Notes: a model not told the origin generated them from the sequence alone. 64,000 nt of DNA from an uncultured bacterium (GCA_905214795.1 CAJMNM010000007.1:33295-97294); one strand, 5' to 3'. Counted from the first letter of the stretch, positions 28,610-37,376 are shown. Made by a program: numbers and translations.

Positions 28610-29062
28610 TTATTTCCTATCTTTCAATAGTTCAATAATCACGTCCTTATCCTTCAGGTTTGAATCAAGACGTAAAATCTGTGAGTTCAGACTCTCTATC
28701 TGCTCTTTCAGAAGCTTGATTGTTTCCCTCAGGTTCTCTGTTTCTTTCTTTTCGCTGGATAACTGTACGGCCAGTTCTGCATCACCTATCAGATTATTTG
28801 CATTTCCATCCAATGAAACGGCTGCAAGGTGTGCCGATATATGATGTTGTTTCGGACAGAAAAGGGAAAAGAAATTGAAGTCCAATGCTTCGCTGACTTT
28901 AATAAGCCTGCTCGTTTCCATTGTCTCCCTTTCCAGTATGCGGTTTATGTGCTGCTGCGGTACACCTATTTTGCGCCCAAGCTCAGATTTGCTTAATCCA
29001 AGCTCGTTGCGTCTTTTGTCGATAGCCTGACCTACATGCACGTGTTTTATGTCATTATCCAT
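28610..29062 (-). CDS. XRE-family repressor with C-terminal coiled coil
   Basis: The 150-residue protein has a helix-turn-helix in its first ~65 residues (GQAIDKRRNELGLSKSELGR, then KIGVPQQHINRILERE) and a long coiled coil from ~95 to 147 (leucines at heptad spacing in ENLRETIKLLKEQIESLNSQ). It probably dimerises through the coil. It is divergent from the small gene at 29207, and the ~145 bases between them hold a promoter and inverted repeats. That layout suits a regulator of element functions. Its targets are not known. Confidence 0.85.
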   Translation of the reverse strand: MDNDIKHVHVGQAIDKRRNELGLSKSELGRKIGVPQQHINRILERETMETSRLIKVSEALDFNFFSLFCPKQHHISAHLAAVSLDGNANNLIGDAELAVQLSSEKKETENLRETIKLLKEQIESLNSQILRLDSNLKDKDVIIELLKDRK

Positions 29063-29111
29063 GCGATTCCTTCAATAAATACATCTTAAACAATAAATCA
29101 TCAAACAAATA

Positions 29112-29143
29112 TTTGGTTATATAAACCATTTTATGTTACTTTG
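29112..29143 (+). promoter_or_regulatory. Promoter and possible operator between divergent genes
   Basis: TTTG (29112-29115) and TTACTTTG (29136-29143) are 20 bases apart, close to the Bacteroidetes consensus, and would drive the 29207 gene. A short inverted repeat ATTCA-TTTGG-TGAAT lies just downstream at about 29155-29169, where a repressor such as the neighbouring XRE protein could bind. Confidence 0.45.
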
Positions 29144-29206
29144 TGGTGTAACCCATTCATTTGGTGAATACAAAGTTAAACATTAAATATTAAACATCCA
29201 ACAATT

Positions 29207-29398
29207 ATGTCTGAAAACTTAGAAAAAATCCGTCCGGCACTTGTTGCCCTTGAAGTAGGTGAATCCGTTTCATTCCCCATTTCACGTTTGAAAAGCGTCC
29301 GTACCCAGGCCTCAGAGCTTGGTGCCATCTACAACCGTCAGTTCAAGACCAGGACTGACAGGGAAAACCAAACCATTACGGTCAAACGAACAGTATAG
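29207..29398 (+). CDS. Small conserved hypothetical protein
   Basis: A 63-residue, moderately basic protein with the segment VALEVGESVSFPISRLKSVR and a C-terminal strand with DRENQTITVKRTV. The pattern (helix, strand, a helix beginning TQASELGAIYNRQF, strand) suggests a small nucleic-acid-binding fold. I know of similar short proteins in Bacteroidales mobile elements, but not of an assigned function. It is followed 18 bases later by another small gene in the same direction, so they are probably one transcript. Confidence 0.65.
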   Translation: MSENLEKIRPALVALEVGESVSFPISRLKSVRTQASELGAIYNRQFKTRTDRENQTITVKRTV

Positions 29399-29416
29399 AA
29401 ACCAAATCAGGTTTAT

Positions 29417-29734
29417 ATGAAGATATTACAGTTTCTGGACCATCTTATACCATACGAAACATTCCTGAATGACCTCTCCTCCAGAATTGTCAGGCAATTG
29501 AAAGCCGATAAGGATGATCCTGAATTCATCAGCCAGAGGAAGGCATACGAGCTGTTTGGCCGCAGGAATGTAGAACGGTGGAAACGTCAGGGAAAGGTGG
29601 TTTCCTATAAAAGACCGGGTAAGGTGGAATACCGCACGGCAGACCTCAGGCTCTTGCAGCGTACCACCCAGGACTATTTTGATGGAAGTCTGCCAAAACA
29701 GGCCGAAAGACCAGTCAAAAGAGATAAACGATAA
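29417..29734 (+). CDS. Small DNA-binding-like protein
   Basis: A 105-residue protein. Residues ~37-75 (EFISQRKAYELFGRRNVERW, then KRQGKVVSYKRPGKVEYRTADL) match the look of a MerR/excisionase-type winged helix: a helix with KAYELFG, a second helix with the Trp, then a wing. The very basic tail (PVKRDKR) also fits DNA binding. It could be an excisionase or replication accessory factor. Assignment beyond DNA binding is inference. Confidence 0.65.
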   Translation: MKILQFLDHLIPYETFLNDLSSRIVRQLKADKDDPEFISQRKAYELFGRRNVERWKRQGKVVSYKRPGKVEYRTADLRLLQRTTQDYFDGSLPKQAERPVKRDKR

Positions 29735-29936
29735 ACATATTATGGCTAACATTCTAATATTGATAAACTTTATTTGTTTAGTTTAGCCGTGATACTCTAT
29801 GAAATATAAAGAAAGCAATTATAGTAGGTACAGGAATGTGCGTCAGTAACCTTTGTTCACCAGCTTATAGTTTTGCCACTTAACAATAAAGCCGGACAGG
29901 TCTTTTTTATCGCACATTCATAATGATTTTATAATA

Positions 29937-30140
29937 ATGAAAGAAATCAGACCAGCGTGCGATCCAAACGGTGTCTATTCAGTCAAGCGCACCTGTGCTG
30001 AACTCGGTATCAGCAACAAGACACTCAAAAAATACAGAGAAAACGGGTATATCCAACCGCTCAATCCTAATAATGTCAGCCGTCCGAAATACTCCGGCCA
30101 GTCAATAATCGATTGTTGGAACTTACTGAGGACGATATGA
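29937..30140 (+). CDS. Small MerR/excisionase-like helix-turn-helix protein
   Basis: A 67-residue protein with NGVYSVKRTCAELGISNKTL followed by a turn and KKYRENGYIQPLNP, the typical excisionase/HTH_17 layout. Its stop codon overlaps the start of the primase-helicase gene in an ATGA, so the two are probably translationally coupled. A function in replication initiation or excision control of the element is plausible. Confidence 0.7.
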   Translation: MKEIRPACDPNGVYSVKRTCAELGISNKTLKKYRENGYIQPLNPNNVSRPKYSGQSIIDCWNLLRTI

Positions 30141-33100
30141 TAAGCGAAACAACCATACGGAAAGTAAGGGAACTTGCCATAGAAGACGTACTCAGTCCTT
30201 ATGTCAGACTGTCCAGAAAAGGCTCAACCCTGATGGGACTTTGTCCTTTCCATACAGAGAAGACCGGTTCCTTTGCTGTCACCCCAAGCAAGAATCTCTT
30301 CCACTGTTTCAGCTGTAACCGTGGCGGTGATTCCATTACGTTTATAATGGAAAAGGAAAACCTTTCCTTCAGTGCCGCAGTGGAATTTATTGCCAGGAAC
30401 CATAATATTCCGGTAGAATACATCAGAGAAGAGTGCAGTGAGGAACAGATGGCCGAAGCCAGGCACCGGGAGTCACTTCTGACAGTTCTCGATACAGTAC
30501 AGTCTTTCTTCCTGCAAAATTTAAGAGCAACAGACAAGGAAGAGAGCCTTGATGCCAGAGCCTACGCATACGGCCGGTGGCATGAGGAGTTCTGTGCCTT
30601 TGCCGGAATAGGCTATGCACCGAAGGACGGTCAGGCCTTTATGGATTTCTGCAGAAGCAAGGCTTTGAACGAAGAACTGCTGTACGAACTCGGTATGTTC
30701 AAGCGTGGCGAGGACGGAAACACATACGCCATGTTCCGACAGCGTATCATGATTCCCGTGAGAAACAGATGGGGACGCATCATTGCCTATACGGCCAGAT
30801 ACATCGGAGACAACAGGAAAGCTCCCAAGTATATCAACTCGGCAACAAGCATGATTTACTCCAAGGGAGAAACAGTATTCGGTATTGACCGTGCCGTCAG
30901 ATTGCGTGATGCCGACTATTATATCATTGTGGAAGGTGCTCCTGATGTCCTGAGAATGCAGTCGATTGGATACGACAATACAGTAGCGTCACTTGGAACA
31001 GCCTGGAGTGACAACCAATTCGAGCAGCTGAAGAAATATGTATCCTCACTCTGTTTCATTCCTGATTCAGATATTGCGGAAGGCAAGCCATACGGACCGG
31101 GATTTGAGGCGGTGATGACCAACGGGGCTGCAGCCATAAGAAAAGGATTCCATGTAACAGTCAGGGAACTTCCTTTTGCAGAAATACCATCCGAGGCAGA
31201 AGGTGAAGTACAATATGCCAAGAATGATGCCGACAGCTATATCCGCAGCAGGGAGGATTATACCTCACTTCCGGAAAAGCATTTTATCATCTGGTTGGCA
31301 CAGAAACGTTTTCTGGTAGCCGGTTCCATGGTAGAGGAAAGAAAGTGTGTTGCGGAAATAGCAGACCTGTTGCGCTATATAAAAGACCAGCTGGTATATG
31401 ACCAGTGCATAGAACAGCTATCCAGACTACACGGCAAGGTAAAGCTATGGCGTGATGCCGTTACCCAGGCACGTGGTGAAGCCAGGAGAAGGAACGACAA
31501 ACCTGCGGCCATGAACGAGATGCAGCGTGAAGCGGAGCTGCTGCGCCAGTTCGGCCTGTTCGTCAGGGAAAACTGTTACTACTCCATCGGTGAAGATGAT
31601 GATGAACCGTCAAGAATCTCCAACTTCATCATGGAACCGCTATTCCATATCGAGGATGAGATAAACGGAACTAGAATATTCCGTATGAGGAATATGTACA
31701 ATGTATGCCGGGTAATAGAACTGAAGGAGTCAGAACTCTGCTCACTGAGCAACTTCCAGCAGAAGGTCGGCTCACTGGGCAATTATGTATGGCTGGCCAA
31801 GATAGACAAACTCAACCGTGTAAAGGAATACCTGTACTCAAAGACCGATACGGCAGAACGTATCAGAAAGCTCGGCTGGAATGCAGCTGAAGGATTCTTT
31901 GCTTTTGGAAACGGAATATTTTTTGCCAATACATTCAATGCCGTTGATGATTTGGGTATTGTCCGTGGAATCAACGACAAGGCCTTCTATATACCGGCAA
32001 CTTCAAAAATCTATCTCAACAATCCGGAGATATTCCAGTTTGAGAGACTTATGGTGCATGAGAACTGTAACGGGATAAAACTGTATGATTACGTAAAAAA
32101 ACTTATGGAAGTGTTCGGTGAGAATGCAACCGTAGCCTTCTGTTACCTTCTTGCCACCCTCTTCCGTGACATCATATTCAGACGCACCCGCCACTTTCCC
32201 ATCCTGAACCTTTTCGGTGAGAAAGGAACCGGTAAGACAACACTGGCTACTTCCCTACAGTCCTTCTTCCTGCACGGAGTTGATCCGCCCAATCTTGGAG
32301 TAACTTCCGTACCGGCCATGAACGACCGTGTATCACAGGCAGTCAATACACTTGTTGTGCTTGATGAATACAAGAATGACCTCGACATACGAAAAATAGC
32401 TTACTTGAAAGGACTTTGGGGCGGTGGCGGTCAGACCAAGAAGAATACGAATACGGACGGTATGGCAGCCCAGACCATTGTCACAACAGGGGTTGCCTTT
32501 TGCGGCCAGGACAAGCCTACTCAGGATATGGCACTCTATACCCGTGTCATCTTCCTTGCCTTTTCAAAGACATCATTCAACCAGAACGAGAAAAGAGCCT
32601 ATGAAGACCTTGTATCAGTCTGCAACATGGGACTTACCCACCTCACCCTGGAGATACTGGGACACCGGGAACTGTTTGAGAAGAACTTTCCGGAAATATA
32701 TTCCATTACCAAGCGTGAGCTGGCTGCGAAACTGGAGAATGAAACCATCCATGACCGTATATTCGGAAACTGGGTTATTCCATTGGCCACCTTCAGAACA
32801 CTGGAGACAGTAATTGACGTGCCTTTCAGCTATGCAGAATTGTTTGATACGGCAGTCAGGGGAATACGCAATCAGAATGAACTGGCTCAGGAAAGTTCGG
32901 AAATAGCGGACTTCTGGAGTATGCTTCAGGGATTCCAGACTTCAGGGAAATGTATTGAGAAGGCACATTACCGTATAAGGTATATGAAATCCTTCCGTCC
33001 GTTGTCTGTCAAGGAAGATATAGAATTTAAGGAGGCACGTCCGATTCTCTATCTGAACACAGCAGCCGTAGCATCACTGTTCAATAGCCGGAATGCAGGT

Positions 33101-33430
33101 TCCACCTCCAACCGCTCGAACTGGTCCACCATCATGTCGTACCTGAAATCCCATGCTTCATATTTGGGCCTGAAACAGGACAGATTCACCATACTTCTGC
33201 CAAGCGGACTTCCTGACTATACCATCGACATTGTAAATGGCGAGCAGGTTAAGAAGGTAAAGGTAAACCGACCTAAAGCATTATGCTTTGATTATCTCCA
33301 GTTGAAAGAGACTTTCGGGCTGGATCTTGAAACTGAGGTTGTGGCTGAAGTGCAGGACATGAAGGAAGTTTTGTCTGACAAATCAGATTCTCAGCCTTCA
33401 GTTCCGGTACAACAGGATTTATCATTTTAA
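30137..33430 (+). CDS. Primase-helicase fusion (CHC2 zinc finger, Toprim, C-terminal ATPase)
   Basis: The ~1097-residue protein begins with a DnaG-like zinc finger (C36-P-F-H39, C57-F-S-C60). A DnaG-type catalytic core follows with Toprim around residues 255-340 (IIVEGAPDVLRM, then CFIPDSDIAEG carrying the Asp-x-Asp). The C-terminal half has a P-loop LFGEKGTGKTTLATS near residues 690-705 and TLVVLDEYKND as Walker B. It can therefore be read as a replicative primase joined to a helicase-type ATPase, a replication protein of the element. I chose the ATG at 30137 because it overlaps the upstream stop (ATGA). The TTG at 30113 is less likely. Confidence 0.85.
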   Translation: MISETTIRKVRELAIEDVLSPYVRLSRKGSTLMGLCPFHTEKTGSFAVTPSKNLFHCFSCNRGGDSITFIMEKENLSFSAAVEFIARNHNIPVEYIREECSEEQMAEARHRESLLTVLDTVQSFFLQNLRATDKEESLDARAYAYGRWHEEFCAFAGIGYAPKDGQAFMDFCRSKALNEELLYELGMFKRGEDGNTYAMFRQRIMIPVRNRWGRIIAYTARYIGDNRKAPKYINSATSMIYSKGETVFGIDRAVRLRDADYYIIVEGAPDVLRMQSIGYDNTVASLGTAWSDNQFEQLKKYVSSLCFIPDSDIAEGKPYGPGFEAVMTNGAAAIRKGFHVTVRELPFAEIPSEAEGEVQYAKNDADSYIRSREDYTSLPEKHFIIWLAQKRFLVAGSMVEERKCVAEIADLLRYIKDQLVYDQCIEQLSRLHGKVKLWRDAVTQARGEARRRNDKPAAMNEMQREAELLRQFGLFVRENCYYSIGEDDDEPSRISNFIMEPLFHIEDEINGTRIFRMRNMYNVCRVIELKESELCSLSNFQQKVGSLGNYVWLAKIDKLNRVKEYLYSKTDTAERIRKLGWNAAEGFFAFGNGIFFANTFNAVDDLGIVRGINDKAFYIPATSKIYLNNPEIFQFERLMVHENCNGIKLYDYVKKLMEVFGENATVAFCYLLATLFRDIIFRRTRHFPILNLFGEKGTGKTTLATSLQSFFLHGVDPPNLGVTSVPAMNDRVSQAVNTLVVLDEYKNDLDIRKIAYLKGLWGGGGQTKKNTNTDGMAAQTIVTTGVAFCGQDKPTQDMALYTRVIFLAFSKTSFNQNEKRAYEDLVSVCNMGLTHLTLEILGHRELFEKNFPEIYSITKRELAAKLENETIHDRIFGNWVIPLATFRTLETVIDVPFSYAELFDTAVRGIRNQNELAQESSEIADFWSMLQGFQTSGKCIEKAHYRIRYMKSFRPLSVKEDIEFKEARPILYLNTAAVASLFNSRNAGSTSNRSNWSTIMSYLKSHASYLGLKQDRFTILLPSGLPDYTIDIVNGEQVKKVKVNRPKALCFDYLQLKETFGLDLETEVVAEVQDMKEVLSDKSDSQPSVPVQQDLSF

Positions 33431-33520
33431 TCATCAGGTCATATAAGTAATAAAGGAGATTGATATAAATAAAAAAAATAAAGAAGAAGCTTGTTTTGGA
33501 TATGAAAATCAGCAGAATAT

Positions 33521-33551
33521 TTTGTTGAATCATGATTTTTACATATCTTTG
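33521..33551 (+). promoter_or_regulatory. Strong promoter upstream of the hairpin RNA and Abi gene
   Basis: TTTG (33521-33524), 19 bases, then TATCTTTG (33544-33551) is a perfect match to the Bacteroidetes consensus. Transcription would begin near 33558, just before the hairpin. Confidence 0.75.
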
Positions 33552-33557
33552 CAACAC

Positions 33558-33609
33558 AAGAACCCGCCAAGCCTCTTCACAATGCTTAAATCGGCGGGTC
33601 GTTTTTTTA
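33558..33609 (+). ncRNA. Short hairpin RNA/attenuator in front of the Abi gene (AbiF-RNA-like candidate)
   Basis: After the promoter comes ACCCGCC (33562-33568), which pairs with GGCGGGT (33593-33599). Inside it AAGC (33569-33572) pairs with GCTT (33584-33587), leaving an 11-base loop and a 5-base 3' bulge. A run of seven T follows at 33602-33608, and the Abi start codon is at 33613. This reads as a ~50-nt structured RNA ending in an intrinsic terminator directly before an Abi_2-family gene. Structured RNAs upstream of abiF-type genes have been described as a conserved motif. Membership of that motif is inference. Confidence 0.55.
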
Positions 33610-33612
33610 TAT

Positions 33613-34506
33613 ATGAGATACACCAAACAATATTCATCCCCATCCGAGCTTCTGGTAATTTTAGAAAATCGTGGACTTGATTGTTCTGACACGGAAAATG
33701 CAGAACATATATTACGGTCTATTGGTTATTACCGGTTATCCGGATATTTATATCCCTTTTTAAAAGCTCCGAAATCAGAACATATTTATAAGAGTGACAG
33801 CACTTTAGGTAAAGCACTCAGTTTATATGAGTTTGACCGTGAATTACGTTTGCTTTTATTCAATCAGATAGAACGTATCGAAATAGCAGTCAGAAGTGCC
33901 ATAACGAATATAGCCTGTGAAGAAACTGAAGATGTGTTCTGGATGTCCAAACCTGAATATTTTGCGAACAGTGACAAGTTTAATAAGACTATACAACTTG
34001 TGGATAAGGAAATTCAGGCCAGTCGTGAAGATTTCATTCTTCATTTTAAGGAGTCATACGAGGAACCATACCCTCCATCATGGATGATTGCGGAGATTAT
34101 TCCATTAGGAACTCTTACCAGAGTCTATGAGAATATTTCAAGTAATCAGATTCGCAAAAAAATAGCCAGATATTTTGGCTTATCTGTTCCTGTGTTCATT
34201 TCCTGGATGACTATTATTACGCTTACCCGTAATTCATGCTGTCATCATGCAAGATTGTGGAACCGTTCTTTATCTTTACGTGCTCTCACCATGACAAGAC
34301 CGCTCAGACCTTGGTTGGAAGATGATGTACAACAGGGACGTGTGTTCTTTACACTATGTATATTGAAACATTTTATAGACATAATACGGCCTGATAATGA
34401 TTTCAAGCAGAATCTTTTAGTCCTTTTGGAAAAATATCCGATGATTGACACACAAGCTATGGGATTTGTTGATAACTGGTTGGAACAACCGCTTTGGGAA
34501 TGTTGA
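33613..34506 (+). CDS. Abi_2 (AbiD/AbiF) family abortive infection protein
   Basis: The ~297-residue protein carries the family signature: YTKQYSSPSELLVILENRG with a later RSIGYYRLSGYLYPF, LYEFDRELRLLLFNQIERIE and AVRSAITN. In the C-terminal half, NSCCHHARLWNRSLS gives the conserved N-x-x-x-H-H-x-R-x-W-N. In this fold the R...H motif at the HHARLWN is HEPN-like and may be an RNase site. Abi_2 proteins protect lactococci from phage. I chose the ATG at 33613 because the upstream residues of the longer frame are encoded by the RNA hairpin. It is a stand-alone defence cassette. Confidence 0.85.
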   Translation: MRYTKQYSSPSELLVILENRGLDCSDTENAEHILRSIGYYRLSGYLYPFLKAPKSEHIYKSDSTLGKALSLYEFDRELRLLLFNQIERIEIAVRSAITNIACEETEDVFWMSKPEYFANSDKFNKTIQLVDKEIQASREDFILHFKESYEEPYPPSWMIAEIIPLGTLTRVYENISSNQIRKKIARYFGLSVPVFISWMTIITLTRNSCCHHARLWNRSLSLRALTMTRPLRPWLEDDVQQGRVFFTLCILKHFIDIIRPDNDFKQNLLVLLEKYPMIDTQAMGFVDNWLEQPLWEC

Positions 34507-34730
34507 TTTATATAAGTTTTTTTGCTTAAATAATTAGGATTGTACCATTAATACCTTCATTGTTATAGTTGTATTTCTGATAAAAAGATATGCGGATTCC
34601 GATTGTTTTTCATCCGCCTTTGATTAAAATCTTTAGAAGTTTTATATGGTTAAATTTCTGATTATCAGAATATTTTCGTATATTAGTATAGTGATGATGA
34701 TTATAAACAAAGGTAAAACAAATAAATCCT

Positions 34731-34979
34731 ATGATTATGGCAAGAACATTTACTATTACCAGTTATGGCAAGACTAAGGAATATCCAGAGAGCCAGCGTA
34801 AGAAAATGATTAAGGAGTTTGAGACGGCTATGCTTTGCTGTGATGGCAGTGAGGCTGAACGTTATAGGAATATATATGGTGACCTGGTTGCCGGTGAGAA
34901 GGAGTGTATGGACACAGAACGTCCATTGAGTCCAGAGCTTGAAGCAATGATTGAGCGAATGTTTACTACTCAAAAGTGA
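34731..34979 (+). CDS. Small hypothetical protein (intact copy of a duplicated family)
   Basis: An 82-residue protein (80 if the second ATG at 34737 is used) with TFTITSYGKTKEYPESQRKK near the start, a middle CCDGSEAERYRNIYGDLVAG and an end with CMDTERPLSPELEAMIERMF. Helices predominate. I do not recognise the family. A decayed copy with the same start and end lies at 40136-40376, so it is a recurring element gene. That copy starts at the equivalent of the second Met, supporting the start at 34737. Confidence 0.7.
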   Translation: MIMARTFTITSYGKTKEYPESQRKKMIKEFETAMLCCDGSEAERYRNIYGDLVAGEKECMDTERPLSPELEAMIERMFTTQK

Positions 34980-34999
34980 TATTCTACAATTGCAGATTT

Positions 35000-35893
35000 T
35001 TATGTTGCATACCTGTTTCTGATACGCCCAATCTTCTGAAGCAATTTCATTCTCAACTTTTCCGGGAAAGTAATCTCCACCTTATCACCGAGAGCCAGTA
35101 TTTCATCTACCAGTTCGTCAGTCACAAGAAGCATGTAATCAAAAGACGTGAAAGTCCCCATATCATTCCTTTCCACCTGTGAATGGTGGAAAGGATGTTT
35201 TCTCAGATAATCAGCAAATGGACCATAAGCCCTTAATGTAACCTCTTCCGGCTGCTGTCCGGTCGGTGCCATAACACCAATAGAGTCTGAAAGACGTCTG
35301 GCAAGGGAAAATTTGTAGTCAGTATCAAATCTCTTGCCGCTAAGATAGATTTTGGTCAGTGCATCAAGAGGAACGGAACTGAACTCTGATCCGTTTCTGT
35401 ACCCGAGCAGATACCAGCGGTTATGGAACAGCTTCAAACCTTCCGGTCGGAAACGGCCTTCCACTTCATTGCCTCTGTCATTCGTGTAAAATATGTACAG
35501 TTCATGCCCATCGCTGATACATTCCGATATATCCGGCAGATATTCAATACCACCTGACATGTCAGGCATTACAACACGATGGAACAGGCATGGACTGCTT
35601 TTCAGGGCCACATCAATGATACGGCTGTTGAACAGCCAGTTGCGGCAGCTGTCACCGAGTATTTCATCCAGATTCTGGATATAGTATGTATAGTCCTTTC
35701 TGTTGCACGCAATGACTATGTCAAAGTTCTCTTCAATCTTTTTCCGGTGATGATGGAATGTGCGCAGACTCAGCGGCTTTCCATTGTATAGGAAATGGTG
35801 CTTCCATATCTCACAAAGCCTTTCAAAAGTGACCTTTCTTTCCTGATAGACTATATGCAACAGCCAAATGTATCGGTTGTAGATATTATTCAT
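35000..35893 (-). CDS. WYL-domain transcriptional regulator
   Basis: A 297-residue protein. Residues ~1-75 form a winged helix (RYIWLLHIVYQERKVTFERL, then SLRTFHHHRKKIEENF). The WYL domain follows at about 120-200 (DGHELYIFYTNDRGNEVEGR, then EGLKLFHNRWYLLGYR). A C-terminal WCX-like extension (VTLRAYGPFADYLRKHPFHH) completes it. WYL proteins sense nucleic acids or nucleotides and are frequent regulators of phage-defence loci. Here it lies beside the SLOG/PRTase pair on the same strand, with a hairpin in the ~115 bases between them. It is a candidate regulator of these or of the neighbouring defence genes. Confidence 0.85.
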   Translation of the reverse strand: MNNIYNRYIWLLHIVYQERKVTFERLCEIWKHHFLYNGKPLSLRTFHHHRKKIEENFDIVIACNRKDYTYYIQNLDEILGDSCRNWLFNSRIIDVALKSSPCLFHRVVMPDMSGGIEYLPDISECISDGHELYIFYTNDRGNEVEGRFRPEGLKLFHNRWYLLGYRNGSEFSSVPLDALTKIYLSGKRFDTDYKFSLARRLSDSIGVMAPTGQQPEEVTLRAYGPFADYLRKHPFHHSQVERNDMGTFTSFDYMLLVTDELVDEILALGDKVEITFPEKLRMKLLQKIGRIRNRYAT

Positions 35894-35945
35894 AAAATTA
35901 CCTCTTATAACTCGTTTAACTATCTAAATATAAGCATTATAAATG

Positions 35946-35970
35946 AGATATGCAAGAAAATTGCATATCT
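35946..35970. terminator. Perfect 10-bp hairpin between the SLOG and WYL genes
   Basis: AGATATGCAA (35946-35955) and TTGCATATCT (35961-35970) with a 5-base loop. It may end the minus-strand SLOG transcript or act as an operator for the WYL gene. Confidence 0.45.
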
Positions 35971-36009
35971 GTTTTCGTATAATATTTTCACTATAATCCG
36001 GGCAGGTTT

Positions 36010-36498
36010 TCAGTACAGATTGATTATATCCATACATCTTTTCCTTGCCTCCCTGTAGGTATAGAATGTTCCTCCATAAGGCTTGCCGTCATAATAGGCA
36101 ATCACGCTACATGAATGCTCCAGCATGAAGTCATTGCGTCTTAGAAGACATCCTTTGAAATAGTGTTCACTCAATACGATAACCCGGTCTGCCTGGGAAA
36201 TTATTCTCTGATGGTGTTCCTTCTCAATTAACGGCCACCGGCAGCTCTGTCTTCTGAAAGGAACAACGGCAATGAGCCGTATATCCGGATACTTTCCCTT
36301 CAGTGACAATACAGTTTCAGCAGCCATCAGGTCGAATCCCATGGCCATACCTGAGTAGAAGCAGGTTATACCTGACCTGCATGCAAGCGACACGGCTTCA
36401 ACAAGCCGTGCCCTTATTTCATCCTGCCTTTCTACGGGAACAGTTCTGTGTCCCGTGAAAGCCAGTGACTTTGATTTTTCTGATAATATTCCGTTCAT
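36010..36498 (-). CDS. SLOG-fold protein (DUF1273/YpsA-like)
   Basis: The ~162-residue protein contains SLAFTGHRTVP near the N-terminus (residues ~12-22), the G-H-R nucleotide-binding start of the DUF1273 branch of the SLOG superfamily. FYSGMAMGFDLMAAETVLSL and IRLIAVVPFRRQ follow, then ADRVIVLSEHYFKGCLLRRN. SLOG domains bind or process nucleotide-derived ligands such as NAD or cyclic ADP-ribose-type signals. I chose the ATG at 36498. The longer frame overlaps the upstream gene. It lies 4 bases after the phosphoribosyltransferase gene, and a functional pair is likely. Confidence 0.8.
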   Translation of the reverse strand: MNGILSEKSKSLAFTGHRTVPVERQDEIRARLVEAVSLACRSGITCFYSGMAMGFDLMAAETVLSLKGKYPDIRLIAVVPFRRQSCRWPLIEKEHHQRIISQADRVIVLSEHYFKGCLLRRNDFMLEHSCSVIAYYDGKPYGGTFYTYREARKRCMDIINLY

Positions 36499-36502
36499 AG
36501 TT

Positions 36503-37063
36503 CTATACTTTATAATGGGTTCTTGCAAGGAAGATGCCTTCAATGACATTCGCTCCGAAACTCTCCAGCTGATTTGCATACATACCGAAACTGATTCCGC
36601 GTGTTATTACATCATCGAAGACTATGACAGCCTTTCCTCTGAACCACTCTTCATCAAACTCGATAATGCTCACCTTTCTGATTTCCTTTTCATCCTTGCG
36701 GTTTTCATGAATAGCAAGTCTTTCTCCGCATACCCTTACATGGTCATATCCGTTTATCGCTCCTGTGAGTTGACATACCCTTTTGCAGAAGTCCATATAC
36801 CGGATTTCATTCTTTCTTACTGATGATGCCGGAACCGGAATGAATACCAACTGTGAGCATCTGCTGCCGTGTTCCTCAATCATTCTTGCAGCCGTCATCT
36901 GTGCCACCGCTTCATGAGACCTTCCATCCTTGAAGTCATAGACCAACTGTCTGTCGGCGATTTCCTTCTCGCCCACATTCTGAATACGTTTGGGAAAATA
37001 TTTGCAGAACCATGTCTGCGGCTTTTCCAACTGCTTTCTGATGCTTTCGTCCATCTGTACCAT
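36503..37063 (-). CDS. Phosphoribosyltransferase-type protein
   Basis: The 186-residue protein has a type-I PRTase core. The PRPP loop is KAVIVFDDVITRGISFGMYA near residues 143-162 and the preceding hydrophobic strand is SQLVFIPVPASSVRKNEIRY. The order and spacing resemble ComF/PRTase-like proteins without the ComF zinc finger. A substrate nucleobase cannot be predicted. It is the first gene of the pair with the SLOG protein. An in-frame ATG at 37054 is an alternative start. Confidence 0.75.
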   Translation of the reverse strand: MVQMDESIRKQLEKPQTWFCKYFPKRIQNVGEKEIADRQLVYDFKDGRSHEAVAQMTAARMIEEHGSRCSQLVFIPVPASSVRKNEIRYMDFCKRVCQLTGAINGYDHVRVCGERLAIHENRKDEKEIRKVSIIEFDEEWFRGKAVIVFDDVITRGISFGMYANQLESFGANVIEGIFLARTHYKV

Positions 37064-37171
37064 ACGCTCTGATTTTTTTCCCTTCTGTCAGCAAGTTTTT
37101 CAGCTTGCCCGAAGGATATTTTTTGCAGTTCTCAGAAGCGCAGGCATTCAATAAGGCAAACTACAAGGGAA

Positions 37172-37212
37172 GCTGAAAATACGCTCAACCCCGTTTGAGG
37201 AAGATTTTCAGC
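37172..37212. repeat. Nested inverted repeat upstream of a promoter
   Basis: GCTGAAAAT (37172-37180) pairs with ATTTTCAGC (37204-37212), and inside it CTCAA (37184-37188) pairs with TTGAG (37195-37199). No T-run follows, so a protein or nick site is as likely as a terminator. Confidence 0.5.
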
Positions 37213-37218
37213 CCTGTG

Positions 37219-37249
37219 TTTGACGTTTGCAATGCCGGAGATACCTTTG
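37219..37249 (+). promoter_or_regulatory. Strong promoter in a non-coding region
   Basis: TTTG (37219-37222), 19 bases, TACCTTTG (37242-37249). The predicted transcript would start near 37256 on the plus strand, more than 550 bases ahead of the next plus-strand gene. Confidence 0.65.
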
Positions 37250-37376
37250 CAAAAAAATATCTGCATAGGCATGCTGAACAAACCTGTGGCTGTAATGGTA
37301 CATTAGGATAACCAGGTATCCCTTTCGCATCAGATGTTTTCAGATAATAAAATGCACCCGTTTCAGGGGTGACAGT

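Noticed and set aside
27574..28610. tRNA gene or obvious attachment site at the left edge
   Set aside because: No cloverleaf-like sequence and no direct repeat partner could be found within the window.
33273..33612. Extension of coding potential across the region between the primase and Abi genes, on either strand
   Set aside because: The minus-strand frame overlaps the primase and Abi genes. The plus-strand extension of Abi would translate the hairpin RNA.
36455..36823. 122-residue plus-strand frame
   Set aside because: Overlaps the SLOG and phosphoribosyltransferase genes on the opposite strand, both of which have clear motifs.
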